A DNA stretch of 64,000 nt from Kutzneria buriramensis (GTDB taxonomy: Bacteria > Actinomycetota > Actinomycetes > Mycobacteriales > Pseudonocardiaceae). Location of the stretch: assembly GCF_003387475.1 (NCBI RefSeq), contig NZ_QUNO01000019.1, positions 124,001 through 188,000 of the forward strand, in the 5' to 3' direction. The notes below the pieces were generated by a model. The model searched no databases. It worked only from the letters and a program-made list of their open reading frames with translations, and was not told where the DNA came from. Positions 1 to 13,174 of this stretch are shown piece after piece. The translations under genes were made by a program, and so were the position numbers. The number at the start of each line of letters is the position of its first letter. The first letter of the stretch is position 1.

Positions 1-586
1 CGGCGATCAATTGGGTGAGGTCGTATCCCGTGCTGTTCTTGACGAATCGGCCGCCCGCGCGGATGACCTCGCCGGTGGCCAGCACGGCCTCCAGCCCGAG
101 CACGTTGTGCCGGGTCACGCCGTACTTGACGGCCTGCATGCCGCCGGCGTTGGTCGCCAGGTTGCCGCCGACCGTGGCCCCCATCTCCCCGGGATGCACC
201 GGGTAGATCAGGCCGTGCGCCGCCGTGGCGGCGTCCAGCTCGGTCAACGTGACGCCCGGCTGCACCACCGCCACCTGGTTGGCCTCGTCGATCTCGAGGA
301 TGGCGTTCATCCGTTCGAACGACACCAGGATGCCGTCCGGCCGGGCGATCGCCGCGCCGGCCAGGCTCGTCCCGGATCCCCTTGCCGTCACGGGGATTCC
401 CTCGCGGCCGGCGACCCGCAGCACCGCGGCGACCTCGGCGGTGCAGCCGGGCCGCACCACGAAGGCCGGCGTCTGCGGCGTGCACGTCAGCGACTCGTCA
501 CGGGAGTAGTCGGGGGAGGCATCCGCGCCGGGCACCGCATTGGCCGATCCCACGGCGTCGGCGAGCAGATCCTGCACGTTGGTCAT
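1..586 (-). CDS. FAD-binding oxidoreductase (GlcD/glycolate-oxidase-like), C-terminus off the left edge
   Basis: Reading down from an ATG at 586, 195 codons run without a stop to the window edge, so the gene is partial. The visible part is a PCMH-type FAD-binding domain: ARGSGTSLAGAA is the ADP/FAD phosphate-binding loop, and HPGEMGATVGGNLATNAGG followed by KNSTGYDLTQL is the GlcD/D-lactate dehydrogenase signature. Family members oxidise 2-hydroxyacids such as glycolate or D-lactate with FAD and pass electrons to quinone or a ferredoxin-type partner; the substrate cannot be told because the C-terminal FAD-oxidase domain is missing. No clear Shine-Dalgarno precedes the ATG. It is transcribed away from the small gene at 714. 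Confidence is high for the family, low for the substrate. Confidence 0.88.
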   Translation of the reverse strand, partial: MTNVQDLLADAVGSANAVPGADASPDYSRDESLTCTPQTPAFVVRPGCTAEVAAVLRVAGREGIPVTARGSGTSLAGAAIARPDGILVSFERMNAILEIDEANQVAVVQPGVTLTELDAATAAHGLIYPVHPGEMGATVGGNLATNAGGMQAVKYGVTRHNVLGLEAVLATGEVIRAGGRFVKNSTGYDLTQLIA

Positions 587-713
587 GACCACGACGGTAG
601 GGAGGCGGATTCGGGTTCCGAAGGGCCGCAAGGACGTGGGGGAGCGGGGCTTTCGGCACCTGCGGCCCGACCGGGACGAGCGGGACGATCTGGTGGGGAA
701 GGAGGTGGGCGAG

Positions 714-869
714 ATGACGAACGCCGAGTCCGCCAAGGCCGCGACGGAGGCTCGCGACGAGCTCAAGGCGGAGCCCACGGCCAAGACGACGCATGGCGAC
801 CCGCTGGCCCGTTACCTCGGGGCGGTGGCGTACAAGGAGAAGCAGGAGAAGAAGACGGATCACAAGTGA
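714..869 (+). CDS. small hypothetical protein, 51 aa, highly charged
   Basis: A 51-codon frame starts at an ATG (714) preceded by an excellent Shine-Dalgarno (GGAAGGAGG, about 8 nt upstream). The product is hydrophilic, rich in Lys, Glu and Ala, ends KEKQEKKTDHK, and has no membrane segment or Cys. I do not recognise a family. The frame extends upstream, but the ribosome binding site clearly favours this start. It lies between the divergent FAD oxidase gene and the convergent end of the Rv2004c-like gene, 27 bp away. Confidence 0.6.
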   Translation: MTNAESAKAATEARDELKAEPTAKTTHGDPLARYLGAVAYKEKQEKKTDHK

Positions 870-896
870 CCTCCCGGCACGACCGCGCCGGCCCGT

Positions 897-2306
897 TCAC
901 CGGGCTGGCGCGGTCGTGTCCACGATCTCCGCCTCCGGCCACGGGTCGGACTCCCGCACCATGGTCGCCGCGATTTCCGCGGTGGCGTCGGAGAAGTGCG
1001 AGGTTCGTGCCCGCCGCCCGATCCGCGTGTCGGCGAGCTCGTCCGGCGCCCGGCACAGCAGCTCGACCATGCGGCTCGACGTGCCGGCAGCCACGGCCCG
1101 GGCCTGCTCCCGGTGCGCAGCCCGACGCCAGCTGGCGTCGAGCACCACGGTTTCGCCGCGCCCCAGCAGGAGTTCGGCGCGCCGCAGCATCTCGCGGTAG
1201 GTGTGCTCGGTGCCGGCGGCGCTGTAGATGCCTTCCTGCCAGCCGGTGGCGGCGCTGGTCTCCGGCGAGATGCCGGCCATCTCCTTGCGGACCCGGTCGG
1301 ACTGCACCAGCACGCCGCCGAGTTCGTCGGCCAGCCGACCGGCCACTGTGGACTTCCCGGCGCCCGGCCGGCCGCCGACGACGACCAGCCTCGGCTCGGC
1401 CTGGCGCAGGTGCCGCAGCGCCAGGTCGGCCAGTTGCCGCGCCTGCTCGTCCTGACCGGCGACGCCCTGGGCGTGCCGCAGACAGGCGACCTTGGCCCGC
1501 ACGACCGCCCGGTATGCGATGTAGTGGTGCTCGAGCGACACGCAGCGCTCGGTGCCGGAGAACTCCGCGTAGCAGTCCAGGAACCACGCGCCGAGGTCCG
1601 GCCGGCCGAGCCGTTCCAGGTCCATCGCGAGGAAAGCGGCGTCGTCGAGCGAGTCGACCCAGCGCAGCCGGTCGTCGAACTCGAGGCAGTCCAGCACGCG
1701 GGGGCCGTCCGGCAGGCAGAAGATGTCGTCGGCGATGAGGTCGCCGTGCCCGTCGCAGGCGACGCCGGCCTGCGCGCGGGCGGCCAGCAGTGGCTGGCGG
1801 CCGGCGAGGTAGCGGTTGACCAGGTCGGTGATCTCCGCGAGCACGGCGGCGTCCAGCGGGCCGTTCCGGAACGGCACCATCTCCGTCAGGTTGGCCGTCC
1901 ACCGCTCGCGCAGGCCTTCCAACAGCGCCACCCGGTCGATCTCCGGACCGCGCTTGGCGGTGGCGTGGAACGCCGCGATCAGGCGGGCGACCTGCCGCAA
2001 CTCGTCGTGCACGGGCACGCCGTCGACCACGAGCCGCGACAGGGACCGCTCCGCCGGCATCCGCCGCATGACGACGATCCATTCGCATGGCTCGCCGGCC
2101 GGATCGTGTACCTCGGCGACGCCGAGGTACACGTCGGGCGCGAGGCGGCGGTTGAGCCGCACCTCGCGGTGGCACGCTGCGCGCCGGGCCTGCGCCGTGG
2201 TGAAGTCCAGGAAGCCGAGGTCCACCGTCTTCTTCACCTTGTAGGCGCGGTCGCCGGTGAAGAAGACGGTGGCGCAGTGCGTCTCGCGGACCGCGGCTTC
2301 GGTCAT
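897..2306 (-). CDS. bifunctional phosphotransferase-like / AAA P-loop protein (Rv2004c-like)
   Basis: 469 aa. The N-terminal two thirds resemble aminoglycoside-phosphotransferase-type kinases (a GHGDL Brenner-type motif near residue 205, followed by an acidic FDD segment). The C-terminal third is a small-molecule kinase P-loop, GGRPGAGKST, near residue 305, followed by QSDRVRKEMAG. This two-part layout matches M. tuberculosis Rv2004c, a DosR-regulon protein of unknown substrate. The ATG at 2306 overlaps the flavodoxin stop (ATGA), so it is translationally coupled and last in the ABC exporter-adh-flavodoxin operon. A longer N-terminal reading would run back into the flavodoxin gene and was rejected. 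Substrate unknown. Confidence 0.85.
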   Translation of the reverse strand: MTEAAVRETHCATVFFTGDRAYKVKKTVDLGFLDFTTAQARRAACHREVRLNRRLAPDVYLGVAEVHDPAGEPCEWIVVMRRMPAERSLSRLVVDGVPVHDELRQVARLIAAFHATAKRGPEIDRVALLEGLRERWTANLTEMVPFRNGPLDAAVLAEITDLVNRYLAGRQPLLAARAQAGVACDGHGDLIADDIFCLPDGPRVLDCLEFDDRLRWVDSLDDAAFLAMDLERLGRPDLGAWFLDCYAEFSGTERCVSLEHHYIAYRAVVRAKVACLRHAQGVAGQDEQARQLADLALRHLRQAEPRLVVVGGRPGAGKSTVAGRLADELGGVLVQSDRVRKEMAGISPETSAATGWQEGIYSAAGTEHTYREMLRRAELLLGRGETVVLDASWRRAAHREQARAVAAGTSSRMVELLCRAPDELADTRIGRRARTSHFSDATAEIAATMVRESDPWPEAEIVDTTAPAR

Positions 2307-2827
2307 GTCGCGACCTGGTGGCCGTGCAGCGCGGCGGCGACCTCGTCGGTCCACCGGTCGATCTCCGCCCAGTCCCGGAAGTCGCCGAACCGCACGCCCA
2401 TCACGCGCATCACCACGCGGCCGAACAACGGCAGGTGCTCGGGTCGGATGACGCCGGTGAACAGGTGGTGGTCACGCGGGTGCAGTGATTCGAGGTCGAG
2501 CCCGCGGATCTCAGCCTCCTCGCGCATGGCAAGGGATCGCAGGGCGCGGGGTAGCGCGCCGGGCATGCCGACGCTGAACGCCCACAGCGGTTTGTCCAGG
2601 AGTTCGGACCGGAGCCGCTTGACGGCCGCTGCCGCTTCCGGCAGCCACCGCTGGTTGTGGACGGCGCTGCCCAGGACGACGGCGTCGTAGCCGCCGATCT
2701 CGCGCACGTCCGTCATCCGTCGCAGGTCGACGTGGATGTCGTCGACCGCGAGGCGGTCCGCGATCCGGCCGGCGATCTCCTCGGTGGAGCCGTGCGCGCT
2801 GGCGTAGCCCACCAGTACGGAAACCAT
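2303..2827 (-). CDS. flavodoxin-domain protein (HemG-like)
   Basis: 174 aa. The N-terminus has the flavodoxin FMN-phosphate loop pattern (YASAHGSTEEIA, residues 8-19) and the YDAVVLGSAVHN strand-loop near residue 47 typical of the flavodoxin_5/HemG-like family. Such proteins carry FMN and act in electron transfer or protoporphyrinogen oxidation; which one applies here cannot be read from sequence. It starts 10 bp after the adh gene with a GAGGAGA ribosome binding site and overlaps the next start by ATGA, so it belongs to the same minus-strand operon. Confidence 0.82.
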   Translation of the reverse strand: MVSVLVGYASAHGSTEEIAGRIADRLAVDDIHVDLRRMTDVREIGGYDAVVLGSAVHNQRWLPEAAAAVKRLRSELLDKPLWAFSVGMPGALPRALRSLAMREEAEIRGLDLESLHPRDHHLFTGVIRPEHLPLFGRVVMRVMGVRFGDFRDWAEIDRWTDEVAAALHGHQVAT

Positions 2828-2837
2828 GGTCTCCTCC

Positions 2838-3848
2838 TCAGAACTCCAGGACGACCCGCGCCGGCACCCGTCCGCCGAGCACCTCGGCGAACACGTCGTT
2901 GATCTCCTCCAGCTCGCGGGTCTCGGAAATGATCTTCGTGCGACCGGCGGCGTGCAGCTCGAACACGTCGGCGAGGTCCTGCCGGGTGCCGACGATGGAG
3001 CCCTTCACGGTGAGGCCCCGCAGCACCACGTCGAAGATCGGCAGGGTGATCGTGCCGCCGGCCGGCAGGCCGACGCAGATCAGCCGGCCGCCCCGGCGCA
3101 GCGACCGGAACGCCTGCTCGAACGCGTCCGGCGCGGCCGCCAGCACGATGGTGACGTCCGCGCCGCCCAGCGCCGCGATTGTCTCCGCCGCGGGCTGCGT
3201 GGCCGCGTTGACCAGCCGGTCCGCGCCGGCCTCCTCGGCGACCTCCAGCTTCTCCTCGGTCACGTCGACGGCGATGATCTCGGCGCCGCGCAGCCGCGCG
3301 TACTGGATGGCCAGGTGCCCGAGGCCGCCGATGCCGAAGACGGCGACCTTCTCCGCCGGTTGGATGTCGGCGACCTTCACCGCCTTGAACGTCGTCACGC
3401 CGGCGCAGGTGAGCGGGGCCGCGTCCACGGCGGACACGCCGTCGGGCACCGGCACCACGAAACGCTCGTCGGCGACGGCGTACTCGGCGTAGGCGCCGTC
3501 CACGCTGTAACCACTGTTCTGCTGGGCCTCGCACAGCGTCTCCCAACCGGACACGCAGTACGAGCAGCTCCCGCAGGCCGAGCCCAGCCACGCGATGGCC
3601 ACCCGGTCGCCGATCTGCCGCAGCGTGCAGCCCTCACCGACCGCGTCCACGATGCCCACGCCCTCGTGGCCGGGCACGAACGGCGCGTGCGGCTTGACCG
3701 GCCAGTCGCCGCGGGCGGCGTGGATGTCGGTGTGGCAGACCCCGCACGCGATCATCCGCACCAGCACCTGGCCGTGGCCGGGCCGCGGCACGGGCAGGTC
3801 GCGGATCTCCAGCGGTGCGCCGAGTTCGGGCACGACGGCGGCCTTCAT
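2838..3848 (-). CDS. adhP: zinc-dependent alcohol dehydrogenase (AdhP-like)
   Basis: 336 aa, normal length for the class. CGVCHTD (residues 35-41) and GHEGVG give the catalytic zinc ligands, the CGSCSYCVSGWETLC segment supplies the structural-zinc cysteines, and GIGGLGHLAIQYA is the NAD(P) Rossmann motif. It interconverts primary alcohols and aldehydes with NAD(H), useful for discarding reductant when respiration slows. It follows the ABC permease by 19 bp and precedes the flavodoxin by 10 bp, so all are probably one transcript whose promoter region carries DevR-like boxes. Confidence 0.93.
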   Translation of the reverse strand: MKAAVVPELGAPLEIRDLPVPRPGHGQVLVRMIACGVCHTDIHAARGDWPVKPHAPFVPGHEGVGIVDAVGEGCTLRQIGDRVAIAWLGSACGSCSYCVSGWETLCEAQQNSGYSVDGAYAEYAVADERFVVPVPDGVSAVDAAPLTCAGVTTFKAVKVADIQPAEKVAVFGIGGLGHLAIQYARLRGAEIIAVDVTEEKLEVAEEAGADRLVNAATQPAAETIAALGGADVTIVLAAAPDAFEQAFRSLRRGGRLICVGLPAGGTITLPIFDVVLRGLTVKGSIVGTRQDLADVFELHAAGRTKIISETRELEEINDVFAEVLGGRVPARVVLEF

Positions 3849-3867
3849 GGCGTTCTCCAATCCGTGG

Positions 3868-8160
<4,293 letters not shown>

Positions 8161-8251
8161 TGCCGCGCCGGTTCCTGCTGCCCTGCAACGGAAGCCGCTC
8201 GCCGACCTACCGTCGGGGGAGAGGAACCCGTCGGAAGGGAAGTGACCGGCC

Positions 8252-9070
8252 ATGGTGCTGGCGATAGTGTTCCTGGCTGTCTTCGTGCTGATCCTTCTGG
8301 TCGGCGGGTCGATGCGGCTCGTGCAGCAGTACCAGGAGGGTGTCGTCTTCCGGTTCGGCCGACTGCTGCCGGGCGTCCGGGAGCCGGGGCTGCGGTTCAT
8401 CATCCCGTTCGTGGACCGCATGGTGAAGGTGTCCATGCGCACGGTGGTGCTGGGCATCCCTGCGCAGGGCGCGATCACCAAGGACAACGTGACCCTGACC
8501 GTGGACGCCGTGGTGTACTTCCGGGTCGTCGACCCGGTCAAGGCCATCATCCGTGTCGAGGACTACCCGCGGGCGGTGCTCCAGGTCGCCCAGACCTCGC
8601 TGCGGACCGTGATCGGCGAGTTCGACCTGGACACACTGCTGTCCGACCGCAAGGAGATCAACTCCGAGCTGAAGTCGGTGATCGACGCGCCCACCGAACA
8701 GCCGTGGGGGCTGCGGATCGAACGCGTCGAGGTCAAGGACGTCACGCTGCCCGAGGGCATGAAGCGGTCGATGTCGCGGCAGGCCGAGGCCGAGCGCGAG
8801 CGCCGCGCCCGGGTCATCGCCGCCGAGGGCGAGTACCAGGCCTCCAGCCGGCTGGCCGAGGCCGCCGAGCGGATGGCCGGCACGCCGAGCGCGTTGCAGC
8901 TGCGGCTGCTCCAGACGGTGGTCGACGTGGCGGCGGAGAAGAACAGCACACTGGTGATGCCGTTCCCGGTCGAGCTGCTGCGGTTCTTCGAGAAGACATC
9001 CGAGCAGCCGGCGCAGGTCGAGGCGTCCGTCGCGGCGAACGGTCGGCAGCCCGTGAAGGCCGGAGCCTGA
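8252..9070 (+). CDS. SPFH/band-7 (stomatin/slipin-like) membrane protein
   Basis: 272 aa. An N-terminal hydrophobic helix (residues 2-18) anchors the protein; the SPFH domain follows (QQYQEGVVFRFGRLL, then DNVTLTVDAVVYFRV), and a charged helical coiled-coil segment (QAEAERERRARVIAAEGEY) precedes the C-terminus. Stomatin-like proteins form ring or cage oligomers that organise membrane microdomains and often work with membrane proteases. Start ATG 8252 follows GGAAGGGAAG. The next gene begins 1 bp after its stop, so the two form an operon behind a DevR-like box. Confidence 0.92.
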   Translation: MVLAIVFLAVFVLILLVGGSMRLVQQYQEGVVFRFGRLLPGVREPGLRFIIPFVDRMVKVSMRTVVLGIPAQGAITKDNVTLTVDAVVYFRVVDPVKAIIRVEDYPRAVLQVAQTSLRTVIGEFDLDTLLSDRKEINSELKSVIDAPTEQPWGLRIERVEVKDVTLPEGMKRSMSRQAEAERERRARVIAAEGEYQASSRLAEAAERMAGTPSALQLRLLQTVVDVAAEKNSTLVMPFPVELLRFFEKTSEQPAQVEASVAANGRQPVKAGA

Positions 9071-9071
9071 G

Positions 9072-10556
9072 ATGACGGTCGAACGGGAGTCGAAGCTCGG
9101 CGCACCGCCCGAGTTCGAACTGCCCGACCTGACCGGTGTCGTGGACGGTGCGGTCGCCGAACAGGCCCCGCACCGCACGCTGGTCGCCCGCTACTACGAC
9201 GCCGCCGACCTGCGGCTGGCCCGCGCCGGCGTGACACTGCGACACCGCACCGGCGACGATACTCCCGTGTGGACACTCAAAATTCCGTTGGGTGTGAATG
9301 CAACCCGCGTCGTCCGCCGCGAGATCGACTTCGCCGGCACCCCGGACATCGTGCCCGACAAGGCGATCGACCTCGTGCGCGGGTACCTGCGGACGGAGCG
9401 ACTGGTCGAGGTCGGCGAGGTCGACACCGACCGGCGGACCGTCGTCGTGCGGGCCGGCGGCGACGAGGTGGAGGTCGCGGACGACGTCGTCATCGGACAT
9501 GACCAGATGAACGAGCCGCGGCGGTTCCGGGAGGTGGAGGTCGAGCTCACCGCCGGTGACATTGGCCTGGCCGACGCGGTGGTGGCCGAACTGGTCGTCG
9601 CCGGCTGCCAGCCGGGGCCGCCGACCCCGAAGCTGCTGCGCGCCCTCGGCAAGCGGGCGCGCCAGCCGGCCGACGTGGTGGTGCCGGAGATGGGAGTGGA
9701 CGCGGGCATGCTCGAACTCGTCCGGCATGCGGTCGCCGCCTCGGTGGAACGGATCGTCCGCCACGATGCCGGCGTGCGGCTCGGCGAGGATCCCGAGCAC
9801 GTGCACCAGTTCCGGGTCGGCACCCGGCGTCTGCGCGCCGACCTGCGAACCTTCATCGGCTTCCTCGACGGGGCGTGGGTGACGGTGCTCCGGGACGAGC
9901 TGCGGTGGCTCTGTGACCGGGCCGGCGTGGTGCGCGACCGTGACGTCCTCGGGGAACGGCTGCGCCGGGAGGCGACACAGCTGCCCGACGTCGACGACGT
10001 GGGAGTCGGGGCGCTGCTGGCCCGGCTCGCGGAGGAGTCGAATACCGCCCGGTGCGACCTGTTGGCCGCGCTGCGCAGTCACCGCTACGCGACACTGCTG
10101 GACTCGCTCGTGGACGCCGCCCGCAATCCGCGTTTCGCGGCGGTCGATGCCCGCTCCGCCCGCAAGCATGCGCCCGAACTCGTCGGCCACGCCTGGCGTC
10201 GGCTGGCGCACGCCGTTCGTGCGGCCGGCGACGAGCCGACCGACGCCGAGTTGCACGCGATCCGCATCCTGGCCAAGCGCTGCCGCTACGCCGCGGACGC
10301 CGTCGCGCCGGTGATCGGCGAGCCGGCGCACCGGTTCGCCGGCGCCATCGCCGACATCCAGACCGTCCTCGGAGACCACCAGGACACCGTGGTGGCGGAG
10401 GGATGGCTGCGGGCCACCGCCGACGTCACGCCCGAGGGCCGCGTCGCCGCCGGTGAGCTGATCGCGATCGAACGCGCCGAACGCGCGCGGCTGCGGGTGC
10501 TGTGGCCGCGGACCTGGCACCGGGCCGCCGCGCGGGAGCTGCGCGGCTGGATTTGA
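9072..10556 (+). CDS. CYTH-CHAD domain protein (triphosphate tunnel / polyphosphate-binding)
   Basis: 494 aa. The N-terminal CYTH domain begins with the ERESK form of the ExExK motif (about residues 4-8) and carries paired Arg/Lys/Glu strands (ARYYDAADLRLARAG, REVEVEL) of triphosphate tunnel metalloenzymes. From about residue 215 there is a helical CHAD domain with conserved histidines and arginines (HVHQFRVGTRRLRADLR; AIRILAKRCRYAADA) that binds polyphosphate. Such fusions are thought to hydrolyse inorganic triphosphate or bind polyP granules, plausibly linking phosphate stores to dormancy. It is co-transcribed with the SPFH gene. Confidence 0.92.
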   Translation: MTVERESKLGAPPEFELPDLTGVVDGAVAEQAPHRTLVARYYDAADLRLARAGVTLRHRTGDDTPVWTLKIPLGVNATRVVRREIDFAGTPDIVPDKAIDLVRGYLRTERLVEVGEVDTDRRTVVVRAGGDEVEVADDVVIGHDQMNEPRRFREVEVELTAGDIGLADAVVAELVVAGCQPGPPTPKLLRALGKRARQPADVVVPEMGVDAGMLELVRHAVAASVERIVRHDAGVRLGEDPEHVHQFRVGTRRLRADLRTFIGFLDGAWVTVLRDELRWLCDRAGVVRDRDVLGERLRREATQLPDVDDVGVGALLARLAEESNTARCDLLAALRSHRYATLLDSLVDAARNPRFAAVDARSARKHAPELVGHAWRRLAHAVRAAGDEPTDAELHAIRILAKRCRYAADAVAPVIGEPAHRFAGAIADIQTVLGDHQDTVVAEGWLRATADVTPEGRVAAGELIAIERAERARLRVLWPRTWHRAAARELRGWI

Positions 10557-10581
10557 CCACAGATGGCGGGAGGTGGCCATC

Positions 10582-11249
10582 ATGCTTCGCAGAACCACAG
10601 GAATCCTCGCCGCCGCGCTGATGGCGGTCGCAGCGCTGACGGCATGCGGCGGCCGTCCGGCATCTGCCCCGACGACAAGCGTCTCGACGACCACGGCCAC
10701 GACCAGTGCGGCTGCGACACCGACGACCGGCACGCCCACTCCGACGACCCCCGGACCACCACCGCGACCACCAACTGCCCGGCGGGCGGCCAGTGGGGCA
10801 CCGGGATGGCGTACCGGAGCGAGATGTCGCAGTCGCGGCTCGTGGCCGTGCGGATCGGCCGGCACGACTGCTACGACCGGATCGTCTTCGACGTCGACGG
10901 GCCGGCTCCGGTCGGCTACACCGTCGGCTACGTGCCGATGGTGTACTCCGACGCCAAGGGCGACCCGCTGCCGGTGCGGGGCGGCGCGACGCTGGAGGTC
11001 GTGGTGCGCGCGGTCGAGCGCGGTGCGGACGGGTCCGGGCCGGTGCTGGCGGGAGTCGGCGACCAGCTGTATCCGGTCAGCCAGCTGGCGTCCTGGACGA
11101 GCCTGCGGGCGATCCGGTTCGCCGGCTACTTCGAGGGGCAGTGCACGTTCGCGGTCGGCGTCCGGGACAAGACGCCGTTCCGCGTGTTCACGATGCTCGA
11201 TCCGGCCGGTCGGGTCCGGGAGTTCGTGTTGGACGTCGCTGTGGCCTGA
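10582..11249 (+). pseudogene. AMIN-like-domain lipoprotein, broken by a frameshift
   Basis: Two pieces of one gene lie in different frames. From ATG 10582 (GGGAGG 8 nt upstream) the frame encodes a lipoprotein signal peptide with lipobox LTAC and then a Thr/Pro-rich linker. After about 10748 the sensible protein continues in the frame one base back: TNCPAGGQWGTG, then a domain with DCYDRIVFDVDG and YEGQ-like strands ending at 11249, as in AMIN-like secreted actinobacterial proteins. The shift maps to the C5 run at 10748-10752; one extra C would restore a continuous reading of about 222 codons. It may be a true mutation or a homopolymer sequencing error. Downstream comes the oxidoreductase promoter. 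Confidence 0.7.
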
Positions 11250-11293
11250 GGATCGGGCCGAACGCTGACTCGGGAACTTCCACCCTGCCGGTG

Positions 11294-11307
11294 ATGCCTT
11301 TCGTCCC
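11294..11307. promoter_or_regulatory. DevR-like box upstream of the 2-oxoacid oxidoreductase operon
   Basis: ATGCCTTTCGTCCC matches 10 of 14 consensus positions, with a perfect right half TTCGTCCC. It ends 36 bp before the first ATG of the oxidoreductase operon. GTCCC and GGGAC at 11303-11321 also form a small inverted repeat. Confidence 0.5.
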
Positions 11308-11343
11308 TGCCTGGCCGGGACGCCGGGCCGGGAGGCTGGGGAC

Positions 11344-11934
11344 ATGTTCGAAGTGCGTGTGCACGGTCGCGGCGGCCAGGGAGTGGTGACGGCCGCCGAA
11401 CTGCTGTCGGTGGCGGCCTTCCTGGAGGGGCGCCACGCCCAGGCGTTCCCGAGCTTCGGCTCCGAGCGGACCGGGGCGCCGGTGGTGGCGTTCTGCCGGA
11501 TCGACGACCACACGATCCGGTCCCGGGAGCCGGTGGTGCGGCCGGACGCGGTGATCATCCAGGACGTCACGCTGCTGCACCAGGTTCAGGTCTTCGACGG
11601 CCTGCGGCCCGACGGCTACCTGCTGGTGAACTCCGCGCGCGGCTTCGACGAGCTGGGCATCGGCGAGTTCGTCCGGGACTTCCGGCGCGAGCGGCTGCTG
11701 GTGGTGCCGGCGACGGAGCTGGCGCTGGAGCACGTCGGCCGGCCGGTGCCCAACGCCGTGCTGCTGGGCGGGTTCGCGGCGCTGAGCGGCCTGGTGTCGC
11801 TGGAGTCGGTGACGACGGCGATCGGCCGGCGCTTCACCGGTCCGGTGGCCGCCGGCAACATCGCGGCGGCGACCGCCGCCTACGAGTTCGTCCGGGCCGA
11901 GCAGGAGGAGCTGCGGCATGCTCAGGCAGGTTGA
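11344..11934 (+). CDS. porG: 2-oxoacid:acceptor oxidoreductase, gamma subunit
   Basis: 196 aa. The N-terminus EVRVHGRGGQGVVTAAELL is the hallmark of the gamma (catalytic) domain of pyruvate/2-oxoacid:ferredoxin oxidoreductases, followed by FPSFGSERTGAPV. Gamma contributes to CoA and substrate handling in the enzyme that oxidatively decarboxylates a 2-oxoacid to an acyl-CoA while reducing ferredoxin. The stop overlaps the alpha start at 11918 by 17 bp, so the genes are translationally coupled. The oxygen-sensitive enzyme fits the low-oxygen theme of the island. Confidence 0.92.
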   Translation: MFEVRVHGRGGQGVVTAAELLSVAAFLEGRHAQAFPSFGSERTGAPVVAFCRIDDHTIRSREPVVRPDAVIIQDVTLLHQVQVFDGLRPDGYLLVNSARGFDELGIGEFVRDFRRERLLVVPATELALEHVGRPVPNAVLLGGFAALSGLVSLESVTTAIGRRFTGPVAAGNIAAATAAYEFVRAEQEELRHAQAG

Positions 11935-13165
11935 GGGATCCCGCGCCGTGGCGGACGCGGTCGCGCTGTGCCGGCCGGGAGTCGTGTGCGCGTATCCGAT
12001 CTCGCCGCAGACACACATCGTCGAGGCGCTGGCGGAGCACGTGAAGTCGGGCCGGCTGGCGCCCTGCGAGTTCGTCACCGTCGAGTCGGAGTTCGCCGCG
12101 ATGTCGGTGGCCATCGGGGCCTCGGCGGTCGGCGCGCGGGCGTACACGGCGACCGCGAGCCAGGGGCTGCTGTACATGGCGGAGGCCGTCTACAACGCGT
12201 CCGGACTGGGGCTGCCGATCGTGATGACGGTGGCGAACCGGGCGATCGGCGCGCCGATCAACATCTGGAACGACCACAGCGACAGCATGTCCCAGCGCGA
12301 CTCCGGCTGGATCCAGCTCTACGCCGAGACCAACCAGGAGGCGGCCGACCTGCACGTGCAGGCGTTCCGGATCGCCGAGGAGCTGTCCCTGCCGGTGATG
12401 GTGTGCATGGACGGCTTCGTCCTCACCCACGCCTGGGAGCAGGTCGACACGCCCACGCAGGAGGAGGTCGACGCGTTCCTGCCGCCCTACGAGCCGCGCC
12501 AGGTCCTCGACCCGGCCGACCCGGTGTCGATCGGCGCGATGGTCGGTCCGGAGGCGTTCACGGAGGTTCGGTACCTGGCGCACGCGCGTCAGATGCAGGC
12601 GTTGGAGCTGATCCCGGACGTCGCCGCCCGGTTCGCCGAGGCGTTCGGCCGCAACTCGGGCGGCCTGGTGCACCCGTACCGCACCGACGACGCGGACACC
12701 GTCGTCATGGCGCTGGGTTCGGTGCTGGGCACCATCAAGGACACAGTCGATGAGATGCGTCGCGACGGCGTGCGCATCGGCGTCCTGGGCATCACCAGCT
12801 TCCGTCCGTTCCCGCTGGACGCCGTGCGCGCCGCCGTCGGCGACGCACACCACGTTGTGGTGCTGGAGAAGGCGCTCGCGGTCGGCATCGGCGGCATCGT
12901 CACCGCCAACGTCCGCATGGCGGTGGTGCCGGAACACGTGTCCACCGTCATCGCCGGGCTCGGCGGCCGTGCCATCACCAAGGCGTCGCTGCGCCGGATG
13001 CTCGACGAGGCGGTCGCCGGCCGGCTGGAGCCGCTGACGTTCCTGGACCTCAACCGGCAGCTGATCGGCAACGAGCTGGCGCGGATGGCCGCCGGCCGGC
13101 GGTCCGGGCCGATGGCCGAGAACATGCTGCGCGACCTGGGCGCGGTCGCGTCCCGGATCGGGTGA
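11918..13165 (+). CDS. porA: 2-oxoacid:acceptor oxidoreductase, alpha subunit
   Basis: 415 aa. The POR N-terminal pyrimidine-binding domain is recognisable from YPISPQTHIVEALAEHV (residues 24-40), which contains the YPITP-like substrate motif, and from VESEFAAMSVAIGAS, the glutamate region that activates thiamine diphosphate. The transketolase-C-like domain follows (DTVVMALGSVLGTIKD, near residue 250). It pairs with the beta subunit to form the TPP site. It overlaps gamma upstream, and beta begins 9 bp downstream. Confidence 0.92.
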   Translation: MLRQVEGSRAVADAVALCRPGVVCAYPISPQTHIVEALAEHVKSGRLAPCEFVTVESEFAAMSVAIGASAVGARAYTATASQGLLYMAEAVYNASGLGLPIVMTVANRAIGAPINIWNDHSDSMSQRDSGWIQLYAETNQEAADLHVQAFRIAEELSLPVMVCMDGFVLTHAWEQVDTPTQEEVDAFLPPYEPRQVLDPADPVSIGAMVGPEAFTEVRYLAHARQMQALELIPDVAARFAEAFGRNSGGLVHPYRTDDADTVVMALGSVLGTIKDTVDEMRRDGVRIGVLGITSFRPFPLDAVRAAVGDAHHVVVLEKALAVGIGGIVTANVRMAVVPEHVSTVIAGLGGRAITKASLRRMLDEAVAGRLEPLTFLDLNRQLIGNELARMAAGRRSGPMAENMLRDLGAVASRIG

Positions 13166-13174
13166 GGGGGAGCC

